From Pelagibacteraceae bacterium AG-325-C10 (lineage in GTDB: Bacteria; Pseudomonadota; Alphaproteobacteria; Pelagibacterales; Pelagibacteraceae), in NCBI GenBank assembly GCA_003282975.1, contig QBYD01000001.1, positions 1-64,000 on the forward strand: DNA of 64,000 nt, written 5' to 3'. The notes under the pieces were generated by a model, which saw only the letters and a list, made by a program, of their open reading frames with translations, had not been told where the DNA came from and did not search any database. Below, piece after piece: positions 30,737 to 39,748 of the stretch (position 1 is the stretch's first letter; each line of letters opens with the position of its first letter). The translations under genes and the position numbers were made by a program.

Positions 30737-30741
30737 AATAA

Positions 30742-30771
30742 AAAAGGGCAGTTATAAATAACTGCCCTTTT
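30742..30771 (-). terminator. Intercistronic hairpin between binding-protein and PotB-like permease genes
   Basis: Perfect 13-bp inverted repeat AAAAGGGCAGTTA-(TAAA)-TAACTGCCCTTTT, immediately upstream of the permease start. Confidence 0.75.
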
Positions 30772-30805
30772 AATATAGTATAAAAAACTATTCTATAAAA
30801 CTAAA

Positions 30806-31933
30806 TTATAGACCAGCTTTCATTGCTTCCCATTTCTCATTAATCTCATCCTGGTTATCTGCCCAGTAATCAGGGTTCATAAGAATGTGGCTTTTTAAGT
30901 TTGATGGAGCTGTTGGCATATGTGGTACCATGTTAGTTTTACCATCTTTAAACCAAGGCTCTCCAGCTTCCATAATAGCAATTGAAGATTTTCTCCAAGG
31001 AGCGTAAGCAATATACTTAGCACTTCCTGCTAAACCTTCTGTACTAGTCATTTCAGCAAGTACTTTCATAGCACTACCGTCAGCATAGCCTGGACCATCT
31101 TTAACTAATGCAAAATATTCATAATCAAGAATTTGAGCGTCCCAAACTTGTACAAGTGGAGTTCCTTCCATTTGTGCGTTAAAGAATCTACCATTCCAAC
31201 CTGTAGCCATTACTACTTCACCATTAGCTAATAGTTCTGGTGGTTGAGCTCCTGCATTCCAAAATACACATCCACCATTAGGATCTGTACATAGTGCTTT
31301 AATTTTAGCTAAAGCTCTATCTATACCAGCACCTTCCATTTTTCTGTAAAGTAAGTCACCACCAGCTTGTGCTCCGCTAGCTTTAACTCCATCAGCAACC
31401 AATGCTATCTCTAAGTTAGACATTGCACCTTTGTAGATTGCTCTTTTACCTGGAAACTTTTTAGTATTGAAAAAGTCTTTGATTGAGTTTGGTTTTTTAT
31501 CTCCGATTTTTGCATCATTGTAAGCAAAGTTCCAAGAATACAAGATGTTTCCAACTGCACACTTAGATGGCATACCTGTAAAGAAGTCTTGGCTTGCAGG
31601 TGTTCCATCTGGAGCAGGTAAAAAATCTTTGTCAAAATCAAATTCGTGGAAAATTCCTTCGTCACATCCAATGATTGTATCTTTTGCGTATACATCCATG
31701 ATGTCCCAAGTAATTGCTCCAGCTTCTTTTTGAGCTTTGATCTCTGATAATCCACCAGTGTAGTCTACCCAATTAACAGGTATTCCTAACTTTGCAGCTG
31801 TAGGATCACCATACCCTAATTTTTGTGACTCTGTGTAAGCTCCACCCCAAGACACTACAGTAACTGCAAATGCTGAAGTTGTTACAGAAAGTACAAAAGA
31901 AAGTGTAAGTAATAATTTACTTAATTTTTTCAT
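30806..31933 (-). CDS. ABC transporter substrate-binding protein (PotD-like)
   Basis: 375 aa; signal peptide MKKLSKLLLTLSFVLSVTTSAFA, then VVSWGGAYTESQKLGY...WDIMDVYAKD. Confidence 0.93.
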   Translation of the reverse strand: MKKLSKLLLTLSFVLSVTTSAFAVTVVSWGGAYTESQKLGYGDPTAAKLGIPVNWVDYTGGLSEIKAQKEAGAITWDIMDVYAKDTIIGCDEGIFHEFDFDKDFLPAPDGTPASQDFFTGMPSKCAVGNILYSWNFAYNDAKIGDKKPNSIKDFFNTKKFPGKRAIYKGAMSNLEIALVADGVKASGAQAGGDLLYRKMEGAGIDRALAKIKALCTDPNGGCVFWNAGAQPPELLANGEVVMATGWNGRFFNAQMEGTPLVQVWDAQILDYEYFALVKDGPGYADGSAMKVLAEMTSTEGLAGSAKYIAYAPWRKSSIAIMEAGEPWFKDGKTNMVPHMPTAPSNLKSHILMNPDYWADNQDEINEKWEAMKAGL

Positions 31934-31947
31934 TTATTCTCCTATTT

Positions 31948-31959
31948 AACGTTAACGTT
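31948..31959. promoter_or_regulatory. Palindrome AACGTTAACGTT upstream of PotD-like gene
   Basis: Perfect 12-bp palindrome about 15 bp upstream of the ATG at 31933; possible operator or RNA structure. Confidence 0.3.
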
Positions 31960-32058
31960 TAGTTTTTATAAAATGAAATTAAAACAAGATAGCAAAGCTT
32001 AGTCAACAGCTGATTAATATTTGTTCGAGATGATGTTATTATGTAATAATTTAAGTCT

Positions 32059-33144
32059 TTATTTTGGGTCTAGTGCTCTGCAGTCAACGCTGTTCCAGCC
32101 AATATTTATCTCTTTACCTTCTTTAATATCCATCCTGTTTGAGCTATTTGGAACTTTTAAGATAAATTGTTTGTTACCTAATAAATCTAGTCTTAATCTT
32201 GTATGGTCCCCATGATAAATTACTTCCTCAATTTTACCTTTGTGATTATTATCCATTTCTGTAACTGGATCTATTAGTGCCCTCTCAGGTCTCAAAGATA
32301 CTGTAGTTTTTTCTCCTTTTGATTTTGCAACAATTGGATTTGCTAAAATTTCATTACCTGAATTTAATTTTACTTTACACTTGTCTCCTGAGACATCAGT
32401 TATTTCTCCAGCAAAAGTATTGTTCTCACCAATAAATTCTGCAACAAATGAATTGACTGGTCTTTCATATAATTCATCGGGACTTGAAAGTTGTTGAACT
32501 TTTCCATCATTAAATACTGCAATTCTATTAGACATTGTTAAAGCTTCTGTCTGATCGTGTGTAACATATACAACTGTTACACCAATACTTTCATGTATAT
32601 GCTTTATTTCATACTGCATACTCTCTCTTAAATTTTTATCTAAAGCTCCTAAAGGCTCATCCATTAATACTAGTTTTGGATCAAAAACTAACGATCTTGC
32701 TACAGCAACCCTTTGTTGTTGACCTCCTGATAATTGCATTGGCATTCTTGCTTCAAAACCTTGAAGAGAAACCATTGACAAAGCTTTATCAACTTTTTTA
32801 TCAGCTTCATCTTTTGGAATTTTTCTAACTCTTAAAGGAAATGCTAAATTTTCATATACTGTCATATGTGGAAACAAGGCATAGTTTTGAAATACCATTC
32901 CTATTCCTCTCTTATGTGGTGGAATATCTGAAATAACTTTGTTGTCTAAATAAATTTGTCCATTAGTTGGAGTTTCAAATCCAGCTAACATCATCAAACA
33001 AGTTGTTTTACCTGAGCCAGATGGTCCAAGCATAGTAACAAATTCACCTTCTTCGATATCTAGATTTAAACCTTTTACGACAAGTTGTTTTCCATCGTAA
33101 CTTTTATCTACATTTTCAAATCGTACGAAGTGATCATTACCCAT
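32059..33144 (-). CDS. ABC transporter ATP-binding protein (PotA-like)
   Basis: 361 aa; GPSGSGKTT, LSGGQQQRVAVARSL, MDEPLGALD, C-terminal TOBE-like region. Confidence 0.95.
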   Translation of the reverse strand: MGNDHFVRFENVDKSYDGKQLVVKGLNLDIEEGEFVTMLGPSGSGKTTCLMMLAGFETPTNGQIYLDNKVISDIPPHKRGIGMVFQNYALFPHMTVYENLAFPLRVRKIPKDEADKKVDKALSMVSLQGFEARMPMQLSGGQQQRVAVARSLVFDPKLVLMDEPLGALDKNLRESMQYEIKHIHESIGVTVVYVTHDQTEALTMSNRIAVFNDGKVQQLSSPDELYERPVNSFVAEFIGENNTFAGEITDVSGDKCKVKLNSGNEILANPIVAKSKGEKTTVSLRPERALIDPVTEMDNNHKGKIEEVIYHGDHTRLRLDLLGNKQFILKVPNSSNRMDIKEGKEINIGWNSVDCRALDPK

Positions 33145-33183
33145 ACGACTTTAAAACATTAGTTAGATTGATAATCAAGCAAT

Positions 33184-34350
33184 TTATTTTATGTATAATT
33201 CTTTACTCATATTACAAAATAATTCACTACCATTTTCAGTAACTCTTACCGCTTCTGAAGCTTCCACACCCCAATCACCAAACTGCATCACTGCAATCAT
33301 ATGAAAACAAACATTAGGTTCTAAAACAGTCATGTCACCTTTGTATATATTAAGAGTATGTTCTCCCCAATCTGGCGGATAACCAATCCCAATTGAATAA
33401 CCAGTTCTAGACTTCTTTTCAATGCCATACTTATCCAAGACTTTCCAAAATGCCTGAGCAACATCGTCTGCTGTATTTCCTGGTTTTGTAGCACTAATAC
33501 CAGCCTCTAAGGCTTCAATAGTTTTTTTCATTGTATCAATTTTTAACTGATCTGGTTTTCCAAGTAATACTGTTCTAGCCATTGGAGCATGATATCTTTT
33601 GTAAACTCCTGATAATTCAATAATTGTAGCCTCACCTTCTACAAACTTATCCTGAGATGCTGTTAAATGAGAGGCAGAAGTTCCTTTTCCAGTTGGAAGT
33701 AACGTGGCAATACTTGAGTATTCGCCTCCAAATTCCTCCGTTCCATAAAATAATGTTTTTTGAATTTCACCTACTGCATCACACTGTCTTACTCCTGGAT
33801 TTATAACTTCCATTGCAGTTTTCATGCCTCTTTCAGAAATTTTAGCAGCTGATTTCATAAATCCAATTTCAGTATCTGATTTTACTAATCTTACCCAGTT
33901 AACTAATCTATCACTATCAACTATCTTAGCATTTGGTAGGCCTTGTTTAATCTTTTCATGACAAAATGCTGTATAATAATGTGCATCCATCTCCACACCG
34001 ATACAAAGTTTTTCCCATTTTTTTTCTTTGATAATTTGAACTAAGTAATCATAAGGATGTTTAGGCCAAGTATGAATATAATTTTCATCATAAACAATAA
34101 TATTTTCATTTTTAAGATAAGATTTTATATATGCTCCACCAGCATCTTGAGCTCTAACAAAGCATAAAGGCTCGTCTGCATTAACATGAACTATTGCACA
34201 TTGCGCATAATAAAAAGACCAAGCGTCATAACCAGTTAAGTAATTTAAATTATTTGTATCATGAGAAATCAATAATTCGATGCCTTTTTCTTGCATCATT
34301 TTTTGTGTCTTTTTTAATCTATCTTTGTATTCTTCCTTTTTAAAAAGCAT
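33184..34350 (-). CDS. doeA: M24 creatinase/Xaa-Pro-peptidase-fold hydrolase, resembling ectoine hydrolase DoeA/EutD
   Basis: 388 aa; LNYLTGYDAWSFYYAQCAIVHV, FVRAQDAGGAYIKSYL, GIGYPPDWGEHTLNIYKGD, AVMQFGDWGVEASEAVRVT resemble the DoeA pattern by recall. Confidence 0.65.
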   Translation of the reverse strand: MLFKKEEYKDRLKKTQKMMQEKGIELLISHDTNNLNYLTGYDAWSFYYAQCAIVHVNADEPLCFVRAQDAGGAYIKSYLKNENIIVYDENYIHTWPKHPYDYLVQIIKEKKWEKLCIGVEMDAHYYTAFCHEKIKQGLPNAKIVDSDRLVNWVRLVKSDTEIGFMKSAAKISERGMKTAMEVINPGVRQCDAVGEIQKTLFYGTEEFGGEYSSIATLLPTGKGTSASHLTASQDKFVEGEATIIELSGVYKRYHAPMARTVLLGKPDQLKIDTMKKTIEALEAGISATKPGNTADDVAQAFWKVLDKYGIEKKSRTGYSIGIGYPPDWGEHTLNIYKGDMTVLEPNVCFHMIAVMQFGDWGVEASEAVRVTENGSELFCNMSKELYIK

Positions 34351-35096
34351 TAATTACTTTGGAATAGTTTTCCAAATCCTTCCACTGAATTATTTTTATT
34401 TATTTTCTCAAGTGTATCCCAAATCAAAGCCTGGTTACTAGATAAAACAGTTGTGTTTAATTTTTTTTCTAACTCATCAATTATCGGTAAGACTGGCAAG
34501 GCTGTGCATGAAACAAATAAAGCCTCTGCTCCATTTAAATCTATTTTAGATAAAACTTCGGACAAATAATTTTGATCAACTTTACCAATGTCATAATCTG
34601 CTTCTATATCAAAATATGCATTTGAAGTAATTTCAAATCCTTCACTTTTAAAATATTCAACTACATCATCGTTAAGATTTTTACTATAAGGAGTAAAAAG
34701 ACATAGCTTATTAATATTTAATTTTTTTAATGCTTTTATTGCAGCAGTGCTTGGGGTCGTAACATCTGCCATCGGTTTAGCTACTTTAATTTTTTGCTCA
34801 ATAGAGCTATACCCTGCAGCTATAGTGCCCGAGGTACATCCATAAACTACGCAATCAATATCTTGGTCCGGTAATATGTCTTTTGTGACTTCTGTAACTT
34901 TATTTGACATTTTTATTAGGTTTTCCTTAGTCAGTGGATTGTAACATTCAATACGGTTAACAAAAAAGTCAATATCACGGTCTTTAATAACATTTATAAA
35001 GTCTCTTTCGATCATGAAGTCACTAGCAAGTGCGATTAGGCCTACTCTAGGATTTGATTTAGAAATATATTTAGGATCTATTTTTGTTGAATTCAT
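34350..35096 (-). CDS. Asp/Glu racemase / maleate isomerase superfamily protein (EutA-like)
   Basis: 248 aa; paired Cys motifs VVYGCTSGTIAAG and ALFVSCTALPVLPIIDELE; overlaps start of the DoeA-like gene. Confidence 0.75.
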   Translation of the reverse strand: MNSTKIDPKYISKSNPRVGLIALASDFMIERDFINVIKDRDIDFFVNRIECYNPLTKENLIKMSNKVTEVTKDILPDQDIDCVVYGCTSGTIAAGYSSIEQKIKVAKPMADVTTPSTAAIKALKKLNINKLCLFTPYSKNLNDDVVEYFKSEGFEITSNAYFDIEADYDIGKVDQNYLSEVLSKIDLNGAEALFVSCTALPVLPIIDELEKKLNTTVLSSNQALIWDTLEKINKNNSVEGFGKLFQSN

Positions 35097-35151
35097 AATT
35101 TAAAAGAGTGAATATATCATAAGTTCTTTAATCATTAATATAAAAAACGAT

Positions 35152-36024
35152 ATGAATATAAAAGACACCTTTGTTGCATCTTTGGTGCCTATATTTTTAG
35201 GTTTTGGTTTTGTTATCGCCAAACCTGCTTTTGAATCCTTTCCTCCTATTTTGTTAATGGGAATTCGATTTATGTTTGCAGCTTCTATTTTAATTTGGTG
35301 GTTTCCAATACCAAGAGGGTACTTAAAAAAAATTTTTATTGCATCTTTTATAGCTAATACATTGCAATATAGCATTACCTATTCTGGTTTAAATTTAATT
35401 GATGCTTCTGCGGCAGTGCTATTAGTGCAAACTGAAGTTCCTTTTGGGGTAATTTTTGCATATTTCATGCTTAAAGAAAAACCTACCCTACGAGCTTTGG
35501 TTGGGATTGGAATTGCCTTTGTTGGAGTTTACGTTTTAACAGGATCACCCAATTTAGATGGAAAGTTTATTGGTATCGGTTTAACAATTTTAGGATCTGC
35601 AATATGGGCGTTAGGCCAAGTTGTTGTTAAGCCACTGAGTAAAGAAATTAACCCACTAGCTTTAGTTGCTTGGTTAGCTTTATTTTCTGGACCAATTTTA
35701 ATATTTATTTCAGCAATGCTAGATGGAAATACAATAGGTTATTTATCAAATGCAAAATTTGATCATTGGGTCATTGCTATTTATATTGGATTTATAATGC
35801 AACCAATTAGCTATGGTTGCTTCTATTATGTTTTAAAAAACAATCCACTTTATAAAGTTCTTCCAATTGTAACTATGGGTATTCCACCAACAGGATTATT
35901 AGCAGCAATATTTCTTTTAGGAGAAAAACCTACACAAGAATTATTTACTGGTGGGGCACTAATTATTGTTGGCGTAATTTTAATTGTATTTACAAAAAAT
36001 AAAAACAATGAGGTTAAAAAATGA
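35152..36024 (+). CDS. EamA/DMT family transporter
   Basis: 290 aa, about 10 TM segments; LLMGIRFMFAASILIWW, FGVIFAYFMLKEKPTLRALVGIGIAFVGVYVL. Confidence 0.88.
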   Translation: MNIKDTFVASLVPIFLGFGFVIAKPAFESFPPILLMGIRFMFAASILIWWFPIPRGYLKKIFIASFIANTLQYSITYSGLNLIDASAAVLLVQTEVPFGVIFAYFMLKEKPTLRALVGIGIAFVGVYVLTGSPNLDGKFIGIGLTILGSAIWALGQVVVKPLSKEINPLALVAWLALFSGPILIFISAMLDGNTIGYLSNAKFDHWVIAIYIGFIMQPISYGCFYYVLKNNPLYKVLPIVTMGIPPTGLLAAIFLLGEKPTQELFTGGALIIVGVILIVFTKNKNNEVKK

Positions 36025-36962
36025 AAATAGGATTTATAGGTCTTGGAAATGTTGGGGGAAAGCTTGCAGGAAGCTTATTAAGGAATAAATTTGATTTAAC
36101 TGTAAGAGACTTGGATGAGAATTTAACAAACGAGTTTAAAAATTTAGGAGCTAAAGTTGCAAGTTCTGCAAAAGAATTATCGGAACAAGTAGATTTAATT
36201 ATTACATGCTTACCATCTCCAAAAATTTGTGCAGATGTTATGGAAGGTGAAAATGGAGTACTAGAAGGTATAACTCAAAATAAAATATGGCTTGAAATGA
36301 GCACAACTGATGAAGCTGAAATTAAAAGAATTGGCAAAAAGGTTATAGAAAAAAATGGTATACCTTTAGATGGTCCAGTTAGTGGTGGTTGTCATAGGGC
36401 TGCTACTGGAAATATTGCTATCTTTGTTGGAGGAAGTAGAGAGGCTTTCGAAAGAATTTTATCTGCATTAACCGTGATGGGTAGAAAAGTATTGCATACT
36501 GGTGAATTAGGAAGTGCAACAGTTCTTAAAGTTATAACAAATTACTTAGCCTCAGTTCATCTTGTTGCATTAGGTGAAGCCTGGACTGTTGCTAAAAAAT
36601 CAAATTTAGATCTTGCTAAAGCTTATAAAGGGATTGCAGTTTCCTCAGGGAATTCTTTTGTACATGAAACTGAAAGTCAGGTTATTTTAAATGGATCTTA
36701 TAATATTAATTTTACTATGGACTTAGTTTTAAAGGATACTGGTTTATTTGATGATTTAGCAAAAAAATTAAATGCTGGATTAGAGATTTCTCCAAAAATT
36801 GTTGATATATTTAAAGACGGTCAAAAAAAATATGGTTCAAGAGCGTGGTCTTCAATGATTGTTAAAAGAATGGAAGATATTAACAATATAAATTTTAGAG
36901 CAAAAGGATTTCCTGATGAGCTAACTGATAATGAGCCTGAGGAAAAGGGATATGAAATCTAA
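36021..36962 (+). CDS. 3-hydroxyisobutyrate dehydrogenase-family NAD(P)-binding oxidoreductase
   Basis: 313 aa; GFIGLGNVGGKLAGSLLRNKFDLTVRD, LDGPVSGGCHRAATGNIAIFVGG. Confidence 0.88.
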   Translation: MKIGFIGLGNVGGKLAGSLLRNKFDLTVRDLDENLTNEFKNLGAKVASSAKELSEQVDLIITCLPSPKICADVMEGENGVLEGITQNKIWLEMSTTDEAEIKRIGKKVIEKNGIPLDGPVSGGCHRAATGNIAIFVGGSREAFERILSALTVMGRKVLHTGELGSATVLKVITNYLASVHLVALGEAWTVAKKSNLDLAKAYKGIAVSSGNSFVHETESQVILNGSYNINFTMDLVLKDTGLFDDLAKKLNAGLEISPKIVDIFKDGQKKYGSRAWSSMIVKRMEDINNINFRAKGFPDELTDNEPEEKGYEI

Positions 36963-37111
36963 TTTCATAACTAAAAAGAATAATAATTTCCTTATAAATA
37001 AGTATTATTCAGTCTGCACTCAATTCAAAGTTGTTTTGTGTCGATTGATATATTGATTTATTGAACTGAATGTGTTGTGATTAATTATTATAAACTATTA
37101 AGAGGAAAATA

Positions 37112-38125
37112 ATGAAAATAATTAAAAAAATAGTACTTTCTTCATTAGCTGTCTTAAGTTTCACTTTATTTACTGGTGTTGCTAATGCTGCATGTGGAAA
37201 GATTACAATCGCTAATATGAACTGGGCTTCAGCAAACTTTATGGCGGAAGTTGACAAAGTAATTTTAGAAAAAGGTTATGGATGTGAAGTTGAACTAATT
37301 CCAGGTGCAACTATGCCTACATTTACATCAATGCAAGAAAAAGGTGAGCCAGATGTAGCTCCTGAGTTTTGGGCAAATGCTGCAATTGTTGCTTTAAACA
37401 AAGCAGTGGATGAAGGTAAAATGCACTCAATCAATAAAGCTCCAATTACTGGACTAGGTGAAGGTTGGTGGGTTCTACCTGCTACTTTAGAAAAGCATCC
37501 AGAATTAACAACTGCAGATGCAATTTTAAAAAGACCTGACTTATTTCCACATCCAGAAGATCCGTCTAAAGGCGGATTTCATATCTGTCCTCCAGGATGG
37601 AACTGTGAGTTAAGTAACAGAAACCATTTTAGAGCATGGGATATGGAAGCTAAAGGATGGATGATTGTTGAAACAGGTTCTGGTGCAGGATTAGATGGTT
37701 CTATTGCTAAAGCTGCTGAAAGAGGTGAAAACTGGTTTGGTTACTACTGGTCACCAACAGCTCTAATTGGTAAATATAACATGCAAGCTGTGGACATGGG
37801 TAATTTTGCTGGAAAAGATAACTGGGATAATTGTTTAGTTAAACCAGAACAAGAATGTGCTGATCCAAAAAAATCTTCATGGGTAAAATCTGAAGTTTTC
37901 ACAATTACAACTGATAACTTTAAGAAAACAGCTGGTAAAGATGGCATGAAATATCTTGAAAATAGAACTTATCCAGGTCCAGTAATGAATGGTATGCTGG
38001 TATGGATGGGTGATAACCAAGCTGAGGGTGCAGATGCTGCAATTGAATTCCTAAAAACACAAGAAGATGTGTGGACTAAATGGGTTTCAGGTTCAGCTGC
38101 TAAAAAAATAAAAAAAGCACTTTAA
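37112..38125 (+). CDS. Glycine betaine/quaternary-amine-type ABC transporter substrate-binding protein
   Basis: 337 aa; signal peptide ending ANA, GKITIANMNWASANFMAEVDKVILEKGYGCEVELIPGATMPTFTSMQEKGEPDVAPEFW, OpuAC-like. Confidence 0.9.
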   Translation: MKIIKKIVLSSLAVLSFTLFTGVANAACGKITIANMNWASANFMAEVDKVILEKGYGCEVELIPGATMPTFTSMQEKGEPDVAPEFWANAAIVALNKAVDEGKMHSINKAPITGLGEGWWVLPATLEKHPELTTADAILKRPDLFPHPEDPSKGGFHICPPGWNCELSNRNHFRAWDMEAKGWMIVETGSGAGLDGSIAKAAERGENWFGYYWSPTALIGKYNMQAVDMGNFAGKDNWDNCLVKPEQECADPKKSSWVKSEVFTITTDNFKKTAGKDGMKYLENRTYPGPVMNGMLVWMGDNQAEGADAAIEFLKTQEDVWTKWVSGSAAKKIKKAL

Positions 38126-38139
38126 TTAAGATAAATATT

Positions 38140-38170
38140 AATCGAACCCGTTATTTAAACGGGTTCGATT
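38140..38170 (+). terminator. Intercistronic hairpin between betaine binding-protein and permease genes
   Basis: Perfect 13-bp inverted repeat AATCGAACCCGTT-(ATTTA)-AACGGGTTCGATT followed by TTAT. Confidence 0.75.
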
Positions 38171-38193
38171 TTATAGTATAAAAAATTATTAAT

Positions 38194-39081
38194 ATGGATT
38201 TTTTCAATAAGATACCAGTAATGGATAGAGATGCTCTAAGAGAGCTAAAAAAAGGTATCGATTTAAGTTTTAAAAATTTTTCAAGAGAGTACGGTGATGC
38301 AATTGAGGGTTTCTTTGATCCGCTTTTATCATTTTTGATTTTTCTTGAAAAATTATTAGTAAATACACCATGGCCAATAGTTATTGGGGTTTTTGGTTTG
38401 TTAGCTTGGGTTGGTTCAAGAAATTATAAATTAGTAATTGGCACAGTGGTTTGTTTTGTAGTTATTGGTTATTTTGGAATGTGGAAAAATTGTATGGCAA
38501 CAGTTGCCATTATATCCGTCTCAACTCTTGTATGTATAGTAGTAGGAATACCAATTGGTGTCATAATGTCAAAATCATCTAGAGCTGAAAAAGCAATATT
38601 ACCAGTACTTGATATGATGCAAACTATTCCCAGTTTTGTTTACTTAATTCCTATTATAATGTTATTGGGTATAGGAAAGGTTCCAGGCTTAATTGCAGTT
38701 TGTATTTATGCTCTTCCACCTGTTGTAAGACTAACAAACTTAGGGATAAGAGAAGTAGATAAAGAAACTTTAGAAGCTGCAGATGCATTTGGGGCAACAC
38801 CAATGCAAAAATTAAGATCAGTCCAAATACCATTGTCACTTCCAACAATTTTTGCTGGTGTAAATCAAACGATAATGATGGCTTTAGCAATGGTCGTGAT
38901 TGCTTCTATGATTGGTGTAAGAGGATTAGGTGTTCCAATTTTACAGGCAATCTCTAATCAATACTTAGCTCTAGGTTTGATGAATGGTCTAGCAATTGTT
39001 GCTCTAGCAATTATATTTGATAGAATTACTCAAGAATACGGAAACAGAATTCAAAGACATCGAGGAATAACTAAAAAATAA
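38194..39081 (+). CDS. Glycine betaine-type ABC transporter permease (ProW-like)
   Basis: 295 aa; VLDMMQTIPSFVYLIPIIMLLGIGKVPGLIAVCIYALPPVVRLTNLGIREV. Confidence 0.93.
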   Translation: MDFFNKIPVMDRDALRELKKGIDLSFKNFSREYGDAIEGFFDPLLSFLIFLEKLLVNTPWPIVIGVFGLLAWVGSRNYKLVIGTVVCFVVIGYFGMWKNCMATVAIISVSTLVCIVVGIPIGVIMSKSSRAEKAILPVLDMMQTIPSFVYLIPIIMLLGIGKVPGLIAVCIYALPPVVRLTNLGIREVDKETLEAADAFGATPMQKLRSVQIPLSLPTIFAGVNQTIMMALAMVVIASMIGVRGLGVPILQAISNQYLALGLMNGLAIVALAIIFDRITQEYGNRIQRHRGITKK

Positions 39082-39098
39082 CTAGCATCAATCTGAAT

Positions 39099-39746
39099 AT
39101 GCCTCAACTATTAATTCATAGAGGTCTTGCTAAAAAAAAATTCTCAGAAAACAATATTAATTCCTTTAAATATTGTTTTAATAAAAATTATGGAATTGAA
39201 ACAGATATACATGCATCAAAGGATAATGAATTTATTTGTTTTCATGATTTTTCACTTAAAAGAATTTTTAAAAAAAAATTAAGTGTAAAAAATCTCAATT
39301 ATTCAAAAATAAAAGAGATAAGCACATGTCTAAATAATCCTGTTCCGTTATTAAAAGATTTATTGAAATGCTCAAAAAACAAACACCCTTTATTTATTGA
39401 AATAAAGCCAATTTTATCAATATCACTAATAAAAAAACTCCTAAAAGAAACATCAAGATATAAAAAATGTGTGTTTATAACTTTTAAGCATGAAAATGTT
39501 TACAATTTATTAAAGATTAACAAAAATGTTAAAGTTGGATTATCTTTTGCACCACCAACAAGTATTAAAGAGATCATTAACAAATCAAGCAATAAAAATA
39601 TCAACTGTCTAGTACTGGATAAATCATACCTGAAGAATAAAAAAATTCAAAATTTAAAAATTGAAAAATACTTTTATACGATCAAGACTAAATATGATTT
39701 TAATAAGTATAGAAAAAATTTTAATTTGATTTTTGAGAATTTATAA
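39099..39746 (+). CDS. Cytoplasmic glycerophosphodiester phosphodiesterase (GDPD) family protein
   Basis: 215 aa; IHRGLAKKKFSENNINSFKYCFNKNYGIETDIHASKDNEFICFHDFSLKRI and LFIEIKP. Confidence 0.8.
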   Translation: MPQLLIHRGLAKKKFSENNINSFKYCFNKNYGIETDIHASKDNEFICFHDFSLKRIFKKKLSVKNLNYSKIKEISTCLNNPVPLLKDLLKCSKNKHPLFIEIKPILSISLIKKLLKETSRYKKCVFITFKHENVYNLLKINKNVKVGLSFAPPTSIKEIINKSSNKNINCLVLDKSYLKNKKIQNLKIEKYFYTIKTKYDFNKYRKNFNLIFENL

Positions 39747-39748
39747 GA

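Noticed and set aside
31411-31755. Minus-strand 114-aa ORF
   Set aside because: Out-of-frame on the same strand inside the PotD-like gene.
35100-35375. Minus-strand 91-aa ORF
   Set aside because: Antisense to the EamA transporter start; no independent support.
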